In this document: piece by piece, positions 11,101 through 23,311 of the stretch
Layout: the number at the start of each line of letters is the position of its first letter
Position numbering within the stretch: position 1 is the first letter of the stretch
DNA from: Gavia stellata
Lineage: Eukaryota; Chordata; Aves; Gaviiformes; Gaviidae
Reading direction: 5' to 3'
DNA: 64,000 nt
NCBI RefSeq assembly: GCF_030936135.1
Contig: NC_082637.1
Span: 11,421,001 to 11,485,000, forward strand
Made by a program: the position numbers and the translations under genes
Notes under the pieces: model-generated
What the model was told of the DNA's origin: nothing
What the model saw: only the letters and a program-made list of their open reading frames with translations
The model's database searches: none

Positions 11101-14100
11101 ATGAAACGTGCCCCCAGTCATCTTCAACCTTGAGGAACCAGCCTCCCCAATAGCCAAATCCACCTCTGACCATCTGGGACCAATCCTCATCCCGAAGTGA
11201 ATGCCACCTTCCTGGCCAGTATTTTCCACATCACAGCACTCACCACCAAGCACTAAACAGGTATGTCTCGTTTCTCGTTCGGGAAAATGGTGCCACCTTT
11301 TACTGGAGCAAACACTGCAAGGAGGTAACTCTTCAAAATAAGTTCCCCACGAAGAGAACACCATGTCACCGCTGCACCTCCACCAAATAGGTTTGTACTT
11401 AAAAAGCCATTCCTTGTCCTCTCTAGTTCAATGGGGAGGCCTACCATAGGCCATACCTGCTTGGCGTTGATGTGATAGACCGAGAGCTGCTGCAGGGCTG
11501 CAGACACAGCGTCGCCGTCCCCGGAGAACAGCTCAGCCATCACCTCCCCGATGTTACTGTAGGGGATGGGAACACCCAGCAGCAGGGCCACAGTGGGCAC
11601 CAGGTTCACCTGGGGAATGGCCTCAGGCTCCTGGAGAGACAGGGGAAGAATCAGAAATTCGGAAAGAACACAGCAACACGGCTTTTCACTTGGGCTAGAG
11701 GATGATGGGGAAGACATCTCTGTTCAGAGCGGAATCTGGGGAAGCCAGGAGTGGGAAAACACAGGGGAAGGCAGAGGCACAGCTCTGCCCTCCCTGAGTG
11801 CCCTGCGGAGGGGAGGATGCCTGCTGGGAGCTGCAGGTCCTTGGGTACGGCCCTGGCTGTCTAACACTCACCTGGCCCCACTCAAACACCCCTCACAGCT
11901 GGAGGGACCTGAAGACGGGTTCCAAACACTTCAGTCACCTGCATCCTGTGTCAGCCTTTCCACTGTTCTCTCGGGAAGGTGACAGACTCCCCACCACTCT
12001 CAATCTAAATCCCCATCGAACCGTTACTCTCTGTAACCCCAGGATGTAGTTTTCACCCTGGATGCCACCTCAGGTATTGACAGCTAAGGATCTGCTTCTT
12101 CTCACCTCTGGAGGGCCAGTGCCAAAGAGGGGTGTTTTGCTGTAGACAAACAGTGCTGCATTCACTTCCTTCTCACTGTCGCCACCATGGTCTCCGGTCT
12201 CTGTCATGCCGTGGTCTCCAGCCACCAGAAGAAGGGTGTCATTCCCCAGATGATCCACCAAGGACCTGTCACCAGGATAAGGAAGGTCAATTCCTACCTG
12301 GACAAGGGCCCAAATAGCCCAGGTGGGAGAGAACACATCCCCACCAAGCCTGCCTGCACCACAGAGGTGAAGCCCACAAAAGAATATGAGCAAAACTAAG
12401 TGCTGACACAGAGCTGTAACAACTGAGCCAGGTACCAGGGCAATGCATGCTTTAAAACCAAACTGAAAATTCAGAGCCCTGAGACAGACTGGACTGATCT
12501 TGCTTAGGTCCTCAGTGAACAGTGGCTGGTTCCTCAGTGCCTTCAGGGATCTTGACAAAACACAATTCAGAAGAAAGCTTCCCAACAGGAACAAATTTTA
12601 GGCTGCTTCTATTTGGGTCTTGCATATTGTATCATGTTGTGCGAGCAATCTCCTACTTCTAGGGAAAAAAGAGGGGATTTGCCTCTGAAGGATGCAGTGG
12701 GTATGACACAGTATATACCGTACTTTCAGATGCAGCGGGGCAAGTTATCCACTCCTTCCAGCAGCAGAAATTAAAGCAGTCCATAGAGTCAAAAGTTGCA
12801 GCATTTTGGGCTGAGGCACAGATGCATGATGAGGATTTCTGAATCCCATTCTGCCCTCTGACACAAAGCAGTAAATGCAGCATTCCCTAGCCAGGGTTCT
12901 CCAACTGCTTCTCAACATTATCCAAACCTCAGTGTTACAATCTCCATTTTAAAGACGGGGAGAGTGAGGCTCAGCTGTACTCCAGCTGCATCATCACCTG
13001 GTTGAGAATCAAGGCTCCAAGACCTGAAGACAGCCTTACTTCTGAAACCAAACCTCTCATGAACATGTGTCTACACAAATGCGACTGCCCCATAGCTGGG
13101 GTTTCAGCTGCTGCTGGCCAAAGCTGTTCTCCATGTTAACAGGTACAGTAAGCGTCCCCTGTTGCCCTCTGCATCTGTAAATGCATTGGGAAGACCCCAC
13201 CAGCCTGACTGAAAGAAGAGGCCAGCAGGCAACACCCCCCCCCCCCCCAATCACCTGAGCATCTCATTCATCTGGGTGAGCTTCTTAGCCATTTCGGGAT
13301 GGTCAGGTCCATGTTTGTGCCCACAGTGGTCCACGCCGAGGAAGTGAGCAATCAGCACATCCCATTCACCACTGTCCACTGCAGAACAAGAGCAGCCTTA
13401 TCACACACAAGCCTGGGATTCAGCCATGGTCTCTATGCGTGGATCCTCCTGTCAGAGCTTTCTGATTGCCTCTGGAAACTGCCATTTCTTCCCCTCCTGC
13501 CAACATGACTCCCAGCTCTCAAGCAGATCGATGCAGGTTTTAACAGAGGCACACCCTTGGTCTGCGGGTGCCTGGGTGCAATGCTGCAGGGAGCTCAATG
13601 CCCGGCAAGCACCCCAGTATGCAAGTTTTTTGTTCAGCACCCCTCAGGAGAGGAATGGCCCAACGTAACCCAAGTCACCTTGAAATACTCTTAACTCAAA
13701 TTGCCATAAACAGAGCTAAAGCATGGGGATGCTCAGGAAAAGACCCCAGAACTCCAGTCCTTCCCTGGAGATATTTCAGGTCGGACTCACCAACGTGCCC
13801 CTCTGCATCCCACCCGGGACACAGGCCCAGCACACCAATGCTGCTCCTACCTAGAAAGTTATCCCAGCCTCTCCCCTCTGCTTCAAGGTCTTGCACATGA
13901 AAACCAACATATTTGGAGTTAAATGATGAACTGCAGCTCTCCCTCAAGGCACAAGGACTTCCCTGTGAAAGGCCACTGCACCTTTGATTTACTTAAGACT
14001 TATACACTGATAAAGCAAAGAGCGTTCCCCTCGGTCCCAGGACCTCAGGGAGGAGTCTGAAATCACCTAAAATTCACAAATCCATCTCACACTTCACCTT

Positions 14101-16543
14101 ATTCCCATGACTAGGAGCCACCGATGCTCTGCTGAGAGCAGTACTGTGCCCCAGCCTCCCAGCAGGTAGCCGCACTGTTGTGTATTTGCCAGAGTACCGT
14201 GTGCCTGCCCAGGCAGCCACGAGTCAAAGTTAAGCTGATCCTCCTGCTCCATCCTGGCAGTGTATTTCTAGGACAGATGTAGAAGTCTAACCTCATCCCA
14301 TCAAGCTGCACTGTCTCCCAAAGGGAGGAAAGGTATTTACAGAAACAGTTTACGGGCCCCAAAAGCTGGCTTATCTGTGGAAATCCATCTAGAGCACTGT
14401 AATCCCCAGGCAGCAGTGTGTGACTGCCCAGTGCCACTCCGTAACAGAAAAACAGTCTTCAGTCCTACCCCAAGCTTGCAGAAGGAGCCCCATGTTACAT
14501 AAAGGGTTACCCAGGCCCTGAAGAGCTGCTTACCAGTCGGATAGAGATGCTGCAGGATCCCATCATCCACAGTGTGAAGATCCTTCACGTTAAAAGAAGG
14601 GAAGAAATAGGAGCGGAAAAACTTCTTTGGGAAGAGTCCTTCCCAAGTGTCATCACCCATGAAGACCACTCTCCTTCCTGAGGCAGCAAGAAGGGAATTA
14701 ATGAGAGCAGGGAGCCCACCCGAGTCATGCTGTTACCCGCACTAGTGCAAAGAGCCTGGGCAGATCCAGGTCAGGGTCTAGAGCACTGGCCCCTCTCCAG
14801 CACACACTCAGAAGTGACCTAAAATTAAAATGAACATGTGGCTGCAAATGAGTTTGAACACAGGGAGTGACCAGCCCTGTTTCTAAGTGTACAAGCGGCC
14901 TCCACACCAAATCCACCTGCACAACCTCACAAATTATTGTTGACCTCTGACACATCACTCTAGCAGAAAGACCGGTGGGTTGAAGAGTCCGGGAAGCAGG
15001 CAGGTACCCACCCGTGCTACCGCAGCACTTAGGAGGAAGGTGCAGGGCAAAGCTGCCAAACCCTTGCCCAAGGCCCGCGACCCCACTGTAAAACACAAGG
15101 CAGTAGATTGCTGCTGACATGGGTCGAGTAGAAGCTGTGAGTGCTGGGCTCCGGCTTTAAACACAACAGTGCTGGGTTTTCACATACAGCAAAGAGAAGG
15201 CAAAAGCACTGACTCTTCTCACTGCCCTTGCCCTGCTTGCCCTGCCTGCCACCAGCCAGCCCTCCGTGTTTCCGCAGAGCCTCTCCAGCCTGGGAGCGGG
15301 AACCGTTTCCTTCGAGGCTGCTGCTCTGGCGCAGAGTCTACCAGCATTTTTCACCTCGGTTGATTTACTGCGTTTACCCACCTTGCTCGCACACAGCGGG
15401 AGCAGACAACCTGGTCATGTTACCTCTTCCCAGGCACTGCTATTTTGCCTCTCTGAGCCCTGGAAGGAAATCTCTCCGGCTAACACAAGACTGCGTCCTG
15501 TCCCCTTCTATCATCCCACCCAAACAAGCCCTTTACAGCTGCACTAAGCGCATCGCAGCAGCACCAAATTGTACAGAAAATGTGATGAGGTTGCTGCCTA
15601 ACAGCTGCAGGCAGCTGGCCAGGCATGCTGCCTGGGTGACACCCCCACACCTGGCACCAGCTCCTCCCTCACCGTGAGTCTCACCTAAAGGCAAACACAA
15701 CATGACTGATTGCCCTTGGCTTCATACGGCCATGCCTGGTGGTGACCTTGTGACAGTCACCATCAGTACAGCCACTTTCACCTGCTTTCTCACAGTCTTT
15801 GAAGATGATGAAGGCGATGAAGCCATGGTCCCAGCTACTTATTCCCAGTATAAGTTGGAGAAACGCTGCCTGCATGACAGCTCTGCCAGAGACAACTGTC
15901 ATCTGAGTAGAGCAAAAGAACTAGCTGACAGGGTGGAGCTGTTTTAAGCAGTCCCCTTCCCAGGGAGAGAGGAATAAAGGTCCCGTGTGAGCCCTGACCA
16001 GTGGTTTGCACATGCCCTGCCCCAGTGGGACACCGCCCTCGCCCACCTACCGTTCTGCACCAGCTGTGCCAGCAGGTTGTCCTCCTGGATCGCGTAGGTG
16101 GCAAAGTTGCTGCCCACATCGATGAAAGTGGGCAGCGAGCCGGTGGTGAGGCCCTTGATGCGCTGCATGGTGGCGGTGGGGGGATCGGCTCGGAAGCGGT
16201 AGAGGCGGGCATGGCGGGGCTGGGAGGTTGCGAGGTGGTGCAGGAAGCTCAGCTTGTTCTCATAGGGCAGCGGGCTGGCCTTGGCTGGGTTAAAGTGGGC
16301 AAACTCGAAACGGAGAGCATCGATGATGACAAGCACGGCCTTGGAAAAGCGCTGGGGTGCCCAACAGGAGCCCGGTGGGAGGCTCTGCCTCTCCCAGAGT
16401 GGCGGCACGAGCGGGTCTGAGCAGGAACTGCTGCTGGCAAGCTCAATCCGGGTGAGCAGGAAGCCGCTCATGAAGAGCCCGATACCAGCAAAAAAGAGAA
16501 AGCAGACCCAGGCCAAGAAGAGCAGCACTGGCCACCGCTGCAT
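5114..16543 (-). CDS. PIGO: GPI ethanolamine phosphate transferase 3 (PIG-O), complete, 10 coding exons
   Basis: PIG-O is the ER-membrane enzyme that, with PIG-F, adds ethanolamine phosphate to the third mannose of the GPI precursor, the phosphate later linked to protein. Coding exons on the minus strand, in transcript order: 16543-16051, 14677-14534, 13378-13255, 12265-12106, 11630-11457, 9488-7916, 7396-7193, 6883-6681, 5903-5833, 5234-5114. All introns are GT-AG and the exons sum to 3267 nt (1088 aa plus stop; the human protein is 1089). The protein starts [10 protein letters not shown] with a signal anchor at about residues 4-30. An alkaline-phosphatase-like lumenal domain follows: metal-binding Asp75 in LVIIDALR, candidate nucleophile Thr in TTGSLPTF (133-140), VDHCGHKHG and GDHGM. 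The C-terminal half, mostly the 1573-nt exon, is a series of membrane segments ending in SQLKLR. The start is supported by alignment with the mammalian N terminus and by a splice acceptor one base upstream of the ATG. No frameshift or missing catalytic motif was seen. Confidence 0.97.
5640..5775 (+). mobile_element. Possible old CR1-type LINE 3' fragment
   Basis: The stretch has the arrangement of the 3' end of old amniote CR1/L3-like elements: an AGTTAAGGACAGTCCTA-like segment, then GACCGATCACAGGGTCTCTTCCAACATT. It lies in the last PIGO intron and is degraded. The assignment rests on recognising the motif only. Confidence 0.4.
13235..13248. repeat. 14-base C tract (G tract on the transcribed PIGO strand)
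   Basis: On the PIGO sense strand this is G14, beginning six bases after the exon ending at 13255 (GTGATT, then the G run). It is a mononucleotide tract next to a 5' splice site, prone to length variation and sequencing error. Confidence 0.85.
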
Positions 16544-17120
16544 CCTAGGGGGAAGGACAGCCAGGCTCAGCGACCTGCGGCTCCTACCCCGGCCAGGTAC
16601 CACCCCCCGCCAGCACTCACCCCTGCGCCCCAACACCCGCCTGTCCCCCCATACTCCCCAGCCCCCCAGCCCCTGCCCTCTCTTGACTTTACCCGCTCGC
16701 AGCCCCTGCCCTGGTAACCCCCCTGCACACAGCACCTCCTCGTACCCCCACCGCGCCGCACCCCGGGCCCCCTCCGACCGCCCAGCCCCTCCCTGGCACC
16801 CCCGGCCACCAGGCAGCACCCCGGGCCGCGGCCTTACACCCGAGCCGCCCGTGCCCCCCCCCGCCTGCCCACCCAGCACCTCGGCTTCCCTCACAGCCCC
16901 TCACCCCCGCGGCCCCCAGCCTCCTCACGCCCCCCGCGCCCCTCAGCACGCCCGTCCCGCCCCCCCCAGCCCCTCTCGGCCGCCCCGACCCACTGTAGCC
17001 CCTCCCGGCCCCGCCGCTCCCCCCCCCCCGGCCGACCTGCGGCCGCCGCGGCCCGGCGCCAGCCGCTCCCCCGGAAGCGCCACGCGTGGCGTCGGCGGCC
17101 CAAGAGCGGCGGCGCTGGGA
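16544..17120 (-). promoter_or_regulatory. PIGO: PIGO 5' non-coding exon and CpG-island promoter
   Basis: Upstream of the PIGO ATG a minus-strand acceptor (pyrimidine tract, then TAG) sits one base before the start codon. A donor CGCAG|GTCGGC ends a candidate non-coding exon at 17037, which gives a first exon of about 70-90 nt. The region is a dense CpG island. An ETS-type motif CCGGAAG at 17071-17077 is typical of TATA-less housekeeping promoters. The transcription start is not fixed by sequence alone. Confidence 0.65.
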
Positions 17121-17542
17121 GCGGCGGGGAGAGATAGCTCCCCCTGGCGGCCGGGAGCCGCCAGGCGGCCTTGGGCTGGGGGGGACCCCAAGAACCTCCA
17201 GCTCGACCGAGGCTTTGCTTTAATCAACTAATTAATTACTCCCCAGAGGCGTTCCCCTCACTACGGTGCGCGCTGAGGAGCATGCTATGGAGAAACCACC
17301 CTCACACACCACAGGGGCAGCGACGGGGAGAGTGAGGGGATGATGACAGGAACTCACAGCCCAGGAGAGGGGTCCCCCCTGAAGGAGAGGGGTCCCCCAC
17401 TCCTCTTGCGCATCACTGTGTCTGTGGGAGCTCCTGGCGGGAGCCTGCTTCGGAGGGATGGCCCCCACCTCGGGAGCAGGCAACGGGGTCACTGGTGGGG
17501 CTCCCACGCACCAGTGGACGTGCTGCAGCAGCACCGGCACCA

Positions 17543-17548
17543 TTTATT
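17543..17548 (-). terminator. STOML2: STOML2 poly(A) signal AATAAA
   Basis: AATAAA on the minus strand lies 136 nt past the STOML2 stop codon, following an AT-rich segment. The 3' UTR is therefore short, ending at about 17520-17530. Confidence 0.8.
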
Positions 17549-17683
17549 ACATGATTTAAATCCAAATACAAAATAAGGACCATGGGAAGGAGAAGAGCGT
17601 CTGACCGGGGCGGGGGGCAGCAGGACAGGACTCCCGGCAGGCCGGAAAGCCCCAGGCGAGGGTGCGGGATCCTTCCGGCCCCG

Positions 17684-20600
17684 CTAGCTGGAGCTGGCCT
17701 CTTCTGCCTTAAGCACCTCCGGGGGGGAAGGCTGGGGGTCCTCGCGGGCTGGGGGCATTTCATCCTGGGTCTTCACAGCTTGCGGCTTGGTCAGCGTGGT
17801 GTAGATGCCCAGGGCCTGGAGGGAACGAGAGAGCCATGGAGGAGGAGAGGAGAGGGCCAGGCCCCGCAGGGCTGCCACCTTCACCTCTCCTGGGCAAGAA
17901 ACGGAGTCCCTCTGACCACACTGACCTGCGCGACCATGTTGGTGACATCGCCGGCGTTGGCGGGCAGCAGGAGGGTGTTGGAGTCTTTGGCGAGCTTGGA
18001 GAAGGCGCTCACGTACTGCTCTGCCACAGAGAGAGAGGCAGCAGCGCTGCCGTGCTGGGGAGAGAGGAGTGAGGCTCAGCAGCCAGCCACACACCAAGGG
18101 CCCCTCCGTGCCACTGTACCCCACCCGCCCCACCTGGTCACGGCCCCCAAAATGGCAAAACTCCTCGCTTGCTGCTCCTGAAGATGCCAGGGAATGTCCA
18201 CGGGAAAGCCAGGTGTCCCCCGGCTGTCGTTTCACCTCCCCCAGTGCCAGCGCCAAAGCGGTGGCTGCCCCAAGGAGCTGTCGCTCACCTGCTGTGCCAG
18301 AGCAGCTGCCAGGAGCTGGATAGCCTCCGCCTTGGCCCTGGCCTTGACCAGCATGGCGTTGGCTTCTCCTGCAACGAACCACAGCAGAATACGCGTTAGA
18401 ACTGCAACAAAGCGCTTACAAGGAGCAAATCAGGAGAGTTTCAAGGAGCAAATCAAGATGATTTCATGCACGCGAAGCCCCCTCTTCCCAACAGCAGCAT
18501 GGCGATACTCCTGCCACACACCTCCTGCTGCCCCAGGCTGCGGTGCAGCAACACAAGCTGGAACTCAGCCCAAGGGCCCCAGCAGGGAAGGATCAGCATG
18601 TCTGAGGAAGCCTGGCCTGCAAACAGTGATGCAGTCTCTCCCCAGGAGCACCACCCCTCAGTGCAGAGGGCTATGGATCCCCCAGGCCCCACATGTTCTA
18701 TCCCAAGGCACTACCAGCAGCTTTGTTGATTTGTTCGGCCTTCTCAGCTTCTGACGCCAGGATCTGGGCCTGTTTCTGCCCCTCAGCCACGTTGATAGCC
18801 GATTCCCGCGTCCCCTCTGACTCCAGCACTGTCGCCCGCTTCCGTCGCTCTGCCTCCACCTGCAAACACAGGTCAGATGCCAGCCTGCCACGACCACGCT
18901 GCGGAAATCCCAGCCGTGGGGCAAGCGCAGCGAGGACACGCTCCTACGTCCTGCTCCTGCTTGGGCAAGCATGGCTCAGTGGAGGATGAGAACACAGCTA
19001 CAAAACACTGCCTGATCCCTGGTGAGGGCTGGTTCTGCTTCTCAGGCTGCACAGCCTTCCACAGCCCCGTCTGCACCTAACCGGGCAGCCACTTCCGCCT
19101 CTTCCCCTTCCAGCCTGGAGATCTGGTGCCCGGCTTTTCTCAAGGGGAGACCTTCAGCTCTGGGATTTGCTGTCTACAGAGCTCAGTGGGGATTTTAAAG
19201 GGAGCTGGCAGGGCTTGCATGTACCAGGCAGGGGCCACCACCACCGAAATAAGGACAGGAATTATTTATTCAGCAGCTGTATGTTTGCAGCCAAAGTGCC
19301 AACGGGCTTCCCTCACTGCAGGAGGAGCCAGTGCTGCCAGCTCCGGACAGATAACAATGGCGCAACATGGAAGGGGAGACTTCCCTCTTATTCCAGACCA
19401 CCCTCCCAGAGAATCAAACCTGCATCTGCATGGATTCCTTCACACGTGGGGGTACGTGTATGTCTTTGATCTCGTAGCGCAGGCATCGGATGCCCCAGCA
19501 GTCCGAGGCCTGGTTGATGGCATCCACAATGTTGGCGTTGAGGGACTCCCGCTCCTGGGAGGCACAAAAGAAACAGCAGAGAACAAAGAGGTGCTTAGCA
19601 TGAGACAGGGGTCAGGAGGGAAACAGGCAGCCCACCTCATGGGCCAAGATCAGCCAGAAAAACCCATCTCCACAGGCATAAGGCAGGGTCAAGTGCTTCC
19701 CACATCTTTTGAAGGGGTCACCGTCTCCTAGGGAGGGCAGTGCCCCAAACTGAAATTGCTGGGATACAAACATCTGGCATACATCTGGATACAAACATCG
19801 TCCAGGAATGCCGACAGCTCCTGTTTCTGCCCAGCAAACGCAGCACGAGGGTTACAGCCCTCCATGAACCGCGTCAGGCAGGACATTCATCACCAGGCCT
19901 GAGCAAAAAGTCACAGACTCCAGAAACACACAGCTGGACCAGCTGGGTCTGGGCGCACGCCACCCATCACCCTTTCCAACTAACCCAGAGCAGGGTAAAA
20001 AAATAGCTCCTGTTTAAAAAAAAAAAAAAAAAGCGAAACAAGACCCATCTCCAAGGATTTGTTAGTAGGTCAACTGAAACAGAAGCCAAAAGCCCTCTAA
20101 ACAAAGGGCATTTTGCTGTTAAGCATATCAGCCTGGCTGTGCAGACTGCCCAGGGTTTCGAGAGATGCTGGCAGCTCCATGATCCACCTCCCCAGCTCAC
20201 CCGGAAGACTCTGTCAAGGGAGAGTTTGCCAAGTTCAGATCTCATGGTGGTCTGGGCCAGCTGGGTCACTGCATACTCAGGATCTTCCACCCCATAGCTG
20301 GCCTGCAGAGCAGAAGCAAAAAACAGAGTCAATGGCAGTGCAGAGAGGGACCTCAAAAGAGGCGGGGGGGCAAACACAGAGACAAGAAACCCACTGCAGA
20401 CACCCCCGCCAAAGAAAAGTGGAGCACAGAGTTGTGATCTGCCTTCCCCTCCTCCCCCTATTCCCTGGGGAGGGATCAGGGCACTCAGCCCACCCGCCTT
20501 GCAGGGTGCAGCAAGACAGGCCGAGGCTGAAGCTCACATTGTGGGGAGAAGGGAGCCGGCAGAGCCAGGCGAGCGGTGCCCGAGGGGCTGCCAAGGCGGC

Positions 20601-23113
20601 CAGCTGAGCAGCACAGCACATGCAGACCGTGCTGGGAGCAGCCACGGGGCTGCAAGTTTGACTCAGGCTGAGTGCGGGTGCAGCAGGGACGGTACCTTGT
20701 AGGGGTCCATGACCCGCAGGTAGAGCACACCGTCAATCTGCAGGGTGACGTTATCTGCCAGGAGAGAACATCACATCCTGTTTACTGAAGCAGCAAAGTC
20801 AAACATGGCAACCCCCTCTCCCCTGACAGAACTAGCAGAGCTGGGCAGGATCATCCCTTTCCTTCCTGGTGTCAACAGTGTGCCAAGGAAGAGGGACTGG
20901 CTGAAACAGATCTCCTATCTAAAAGACTTTGTAAAAAGGACCTTGGCGTTCCCTAGCAAACACTGTATTTTGACGTTTCAATACACAAGAAATCTCAGGT
21001 TTCCAGATGAAAACATTTCATACTGTAGTTATCTTTGTAAATAAAGGCTTAAAGGGATAAAACAAAAACCCAAAAAGCTTAATACTAGAATTGTAACAGA
21101 GCTGTCCATTAACCTGATCTGAAATCTTTTTTACAGAAACACAAGAGATTTTTTTGTGGTTCAACACAGGAACACATCTGAAAAATGGGTTCCTGCCCAC
21201 GTGCAACCCCGCAAGAAGGGGCAGCCGCAACCCCGAGAGGGCAGATGGGACCTCCTGGGGTTCTACCGCTCAGAGCACCAGGAGCATAGCCAAGCCCATG
21301 TCCCCATGGACAGGGCTGAGTGCAGGAGCCTGGGATATTTCCACTCCTCCCACGCTGTCCCTTGCTCACCCCAGACGCAGCAGAAGGAAAGGAGCAGGAC
21401 GCAGAAGCTGTTCCTCACCTAGGGTGACAGCTGACTGCTCTGGGACGTTAATGACGATTTCTTTGAGACTCTGCACATAACGAATCCGATCCAGCAGAGG
21501 GATGAGGAAGTTCAAACCCTGGGAAAAGGGCAGAATTAGATGGCTGAGCCCTCTAATCTGGGGTTTTCCCCACAGAGTGCTCAGCCAGACTAGAGAGAGC
21601 TGTGCAAACAAAGCCCAAGTACGCTACATGCTGCAGATGTTGCAGGCAGAGCAAACATGCTTTACACATGGTGGGAATTTAGGTTTCTTTGTGCTTTTAA
21701 CACCCCACCAAGGGAAACTGGTCTACAGACCGTCAAAAGGATTGCAATCTGCAAGAAGCAGCACACAACCCCCTGCATCCTCGCACAAAGGACGCGCCTC
21801 GCTACAGCTTTAGGAACCTGCTGAACCCAGAAGGGGAGAAAAGCGTCTCCTTACAGGCTCAAGGATTCGGTGGAACTTGCCCATCCTCTCCACCACCCAA
21901 GCCTCCTGCTGAGGCACAAAGAGCACCCCGATGTTCACAGGCAGGCCGGAGTTCAAGCGGTGCGGTGCTGGGGCCAGCCATGCTGAACGCTTCACCTGCT
22001 GGGAGCGCTGGAGAAAGGGAAAGGAATGGGACTGAGACCTGCTGCTGGCACCTCAGAGCCTAGCACCATCCCTGACTCTCCCATCTGGGATTGCTGCTTG
22101 CAGCCCCAATACACCAAGGTGGGAAACAGCTCTGATGCCCCTAACAAGCTGATGCTGTGAGGGGACACGGGCTGTCCCCAAAGGGATGAGACCTGGGCCC
22201 CAGGGCCACCGAGAGTGTCAGGGCTTTCCCCGCAGGTGTAGGGGGGCCTATCCCCGTGCTGGAGCTTTCTCCATGTCTCCCCTTCCCTCACATCTCCACT
22301 GCAGGGGAAAGCCTCCCTGACACTGTAACAGGAAGGAAGGTGTGTGTGGGGGTCTCCTGCCCCACTCAGCCTCCTGTAACCTGGTCAGACCCGTTCCTCC
22401 CACCTGTCACTCCCAAGCCACCCCCCTTCAACAGCCTGTCTCTCCCCAGCTCTAGCCGGCTCCTGGGCCCTCCCCAAGGACCTGTTTCCCCCGGAGCACT
22501 CCCTCACCCTCCTCCCCACAGCCCCTCACTCCCACAGTTCTCCTCACCACCTCCCACGCCCAGCTTCCTCCAGCCTCCTCACTAACTGCCCCCACATCAC
22601 AACCCACCTCTCAGGCCTCCACAGCCCCCCACGTGCTTTTCTCTTACAACCCTTTCCCTCCCAGCTCCCTCCAGCCCCACTCGCCCCAAACCCGGCCCCG
22701 TCAGTTCACATCACCGCTTCCCACAGCCGGCTTCCCCCGGTCCCTCAGTACCTCCCCTCCACTAACACCCCCCAGCCCCCTCAGTCCCCCCACACCCATT
22801 TGCCCCCAGACCTCTTCTGCACCCCCTCCGCACACCAATGCCCCTGTCCCTGCCCAGCTGCCCCCAGCCGAGCCCCCACGACCCCAGCCCTTTCCCAGAT
22901 CCCCGACACCAGCATCCTCTGCCCCCCTCCCCTCCACCCGGCCCCCCCAAGACCCCCCAGGCCCGATCCCCCCCGGTCTCCTCAGCACCCCCTCCCCCGG
23001 GCACCCTCCAGCGTGGCCCCCGAGGCCTCACCACTACTCCCCGAGGCCTCCCCCAGCCCCACCTGCAGCAGACTGAGCCCGGGCCCGGCCCGGAGCCCCG
23101 CCCGTGCCAGCAT
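17684..23113 (-). CDS. STOML2: Stomatin-like protein 2, mitochondrial (SLP-2), complete, 10 coding exons
   Basis: SLP-2 is an SPFH/band-7 scaffold of the inner mitochondrial membrane. It binds cardiolipin and prohibitins, organises membrane microdomains and respiratory complexes, and anchors the PARL-YME1L protease complex. Coding exons in transcript order: 23113-23063, 22007-21855, 21518-21419, 20754-20696, 20302-20201, 19554-19420, 18859-18715, 18368-18289, 18054-17926, 17815-17684. They sum to 1086 nt (361 aa; human 356) with GT-AG junctions that keep frame. The N terminus MLARAGLRAGPGLSLLQ is Arg-rich and acid-free, as in a mitochondrial presequence. The SPFH domain begins about residue 40 (VLFVPQQEAWVVERMGKFH) and runs through VTLDNVTLQIDG and YGVEDPEYAVTQLAQTTMR. 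It is followed by an Ala/Glu/Lys coiled coil (QAQILASEAEKAEQINKAAG) and the conserved AEQYVSAFSKLAKDSNT. The last exon, a Pro/Ser/Glu-rich tail, is the part that differs most from mammals. Confidence 0.97.
20016..20032. repeat. 17-base poly(A) tract
   Basis: A mononucleotide run in a STOML2 intron (T on the transcribed strand). It has no recognisable flanking SINE body and is probably simple sequence. Confidence 0.75.
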
Positions 23114-23285
23114 CGCTCCACCACCACCCGCCCCGCTCGGCGCTGCCGCCGCTGCCGCTCCCCCGCCGACCCGGAAGGCCTCCCGCGAGGCCCCGCCCCT
23201 TCCGGGTGCGCGCCCGGGGCGGCCCGTCCCGCCGCGGCGGCCGCTGCCCCCGGTTCCGCCCGCCCCCGGGAGCTGCAGAGTCCGG
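23114..23285 (-). promoter_or_regulatory. STOML2: STOML2 promoter squeezed against the ATOSB 3' end
   Basis: A CpG-rich stretch of about 170 bp lies between the STOML2 start codon and the ATOSB poly(A) signal. It holds GC boxes and two ETS-type motifs in opposite orientation (CCGGAAG at 23171-23177, CTTCCGG at 23199-23205). There is no TATA box, as in many housekeeping mitochondrial-protein promoters. Confidence 0.7.
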
Positions 23286-23305
23286 ACTCGATTTCCAAAC
23301 GGGCG

Positions 23306-23311
23306 TTTATT
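23306..23311 (-). terminator. ATOSB: ATOSB poly(A) signal AATAAA
   Basis: AATAAA on the minus strand lies about 1.45 kb past the ATOSB stop codon. Cleavage would fall near 23285-23295, immediately before the STOML2 promoter. The intervening 3' UTR is GC-rich and includes a 13-base G run on the plus strand (23402-23414). Confidence 0.75.

Noticed and set aside
16281-17231. 316-codon plus-strand open frame
   Set aside because: Antisense to PIGO exon 1 and its CpG island; the Pro/Arg-rich product is what GC-rich DNA gives in any frame.
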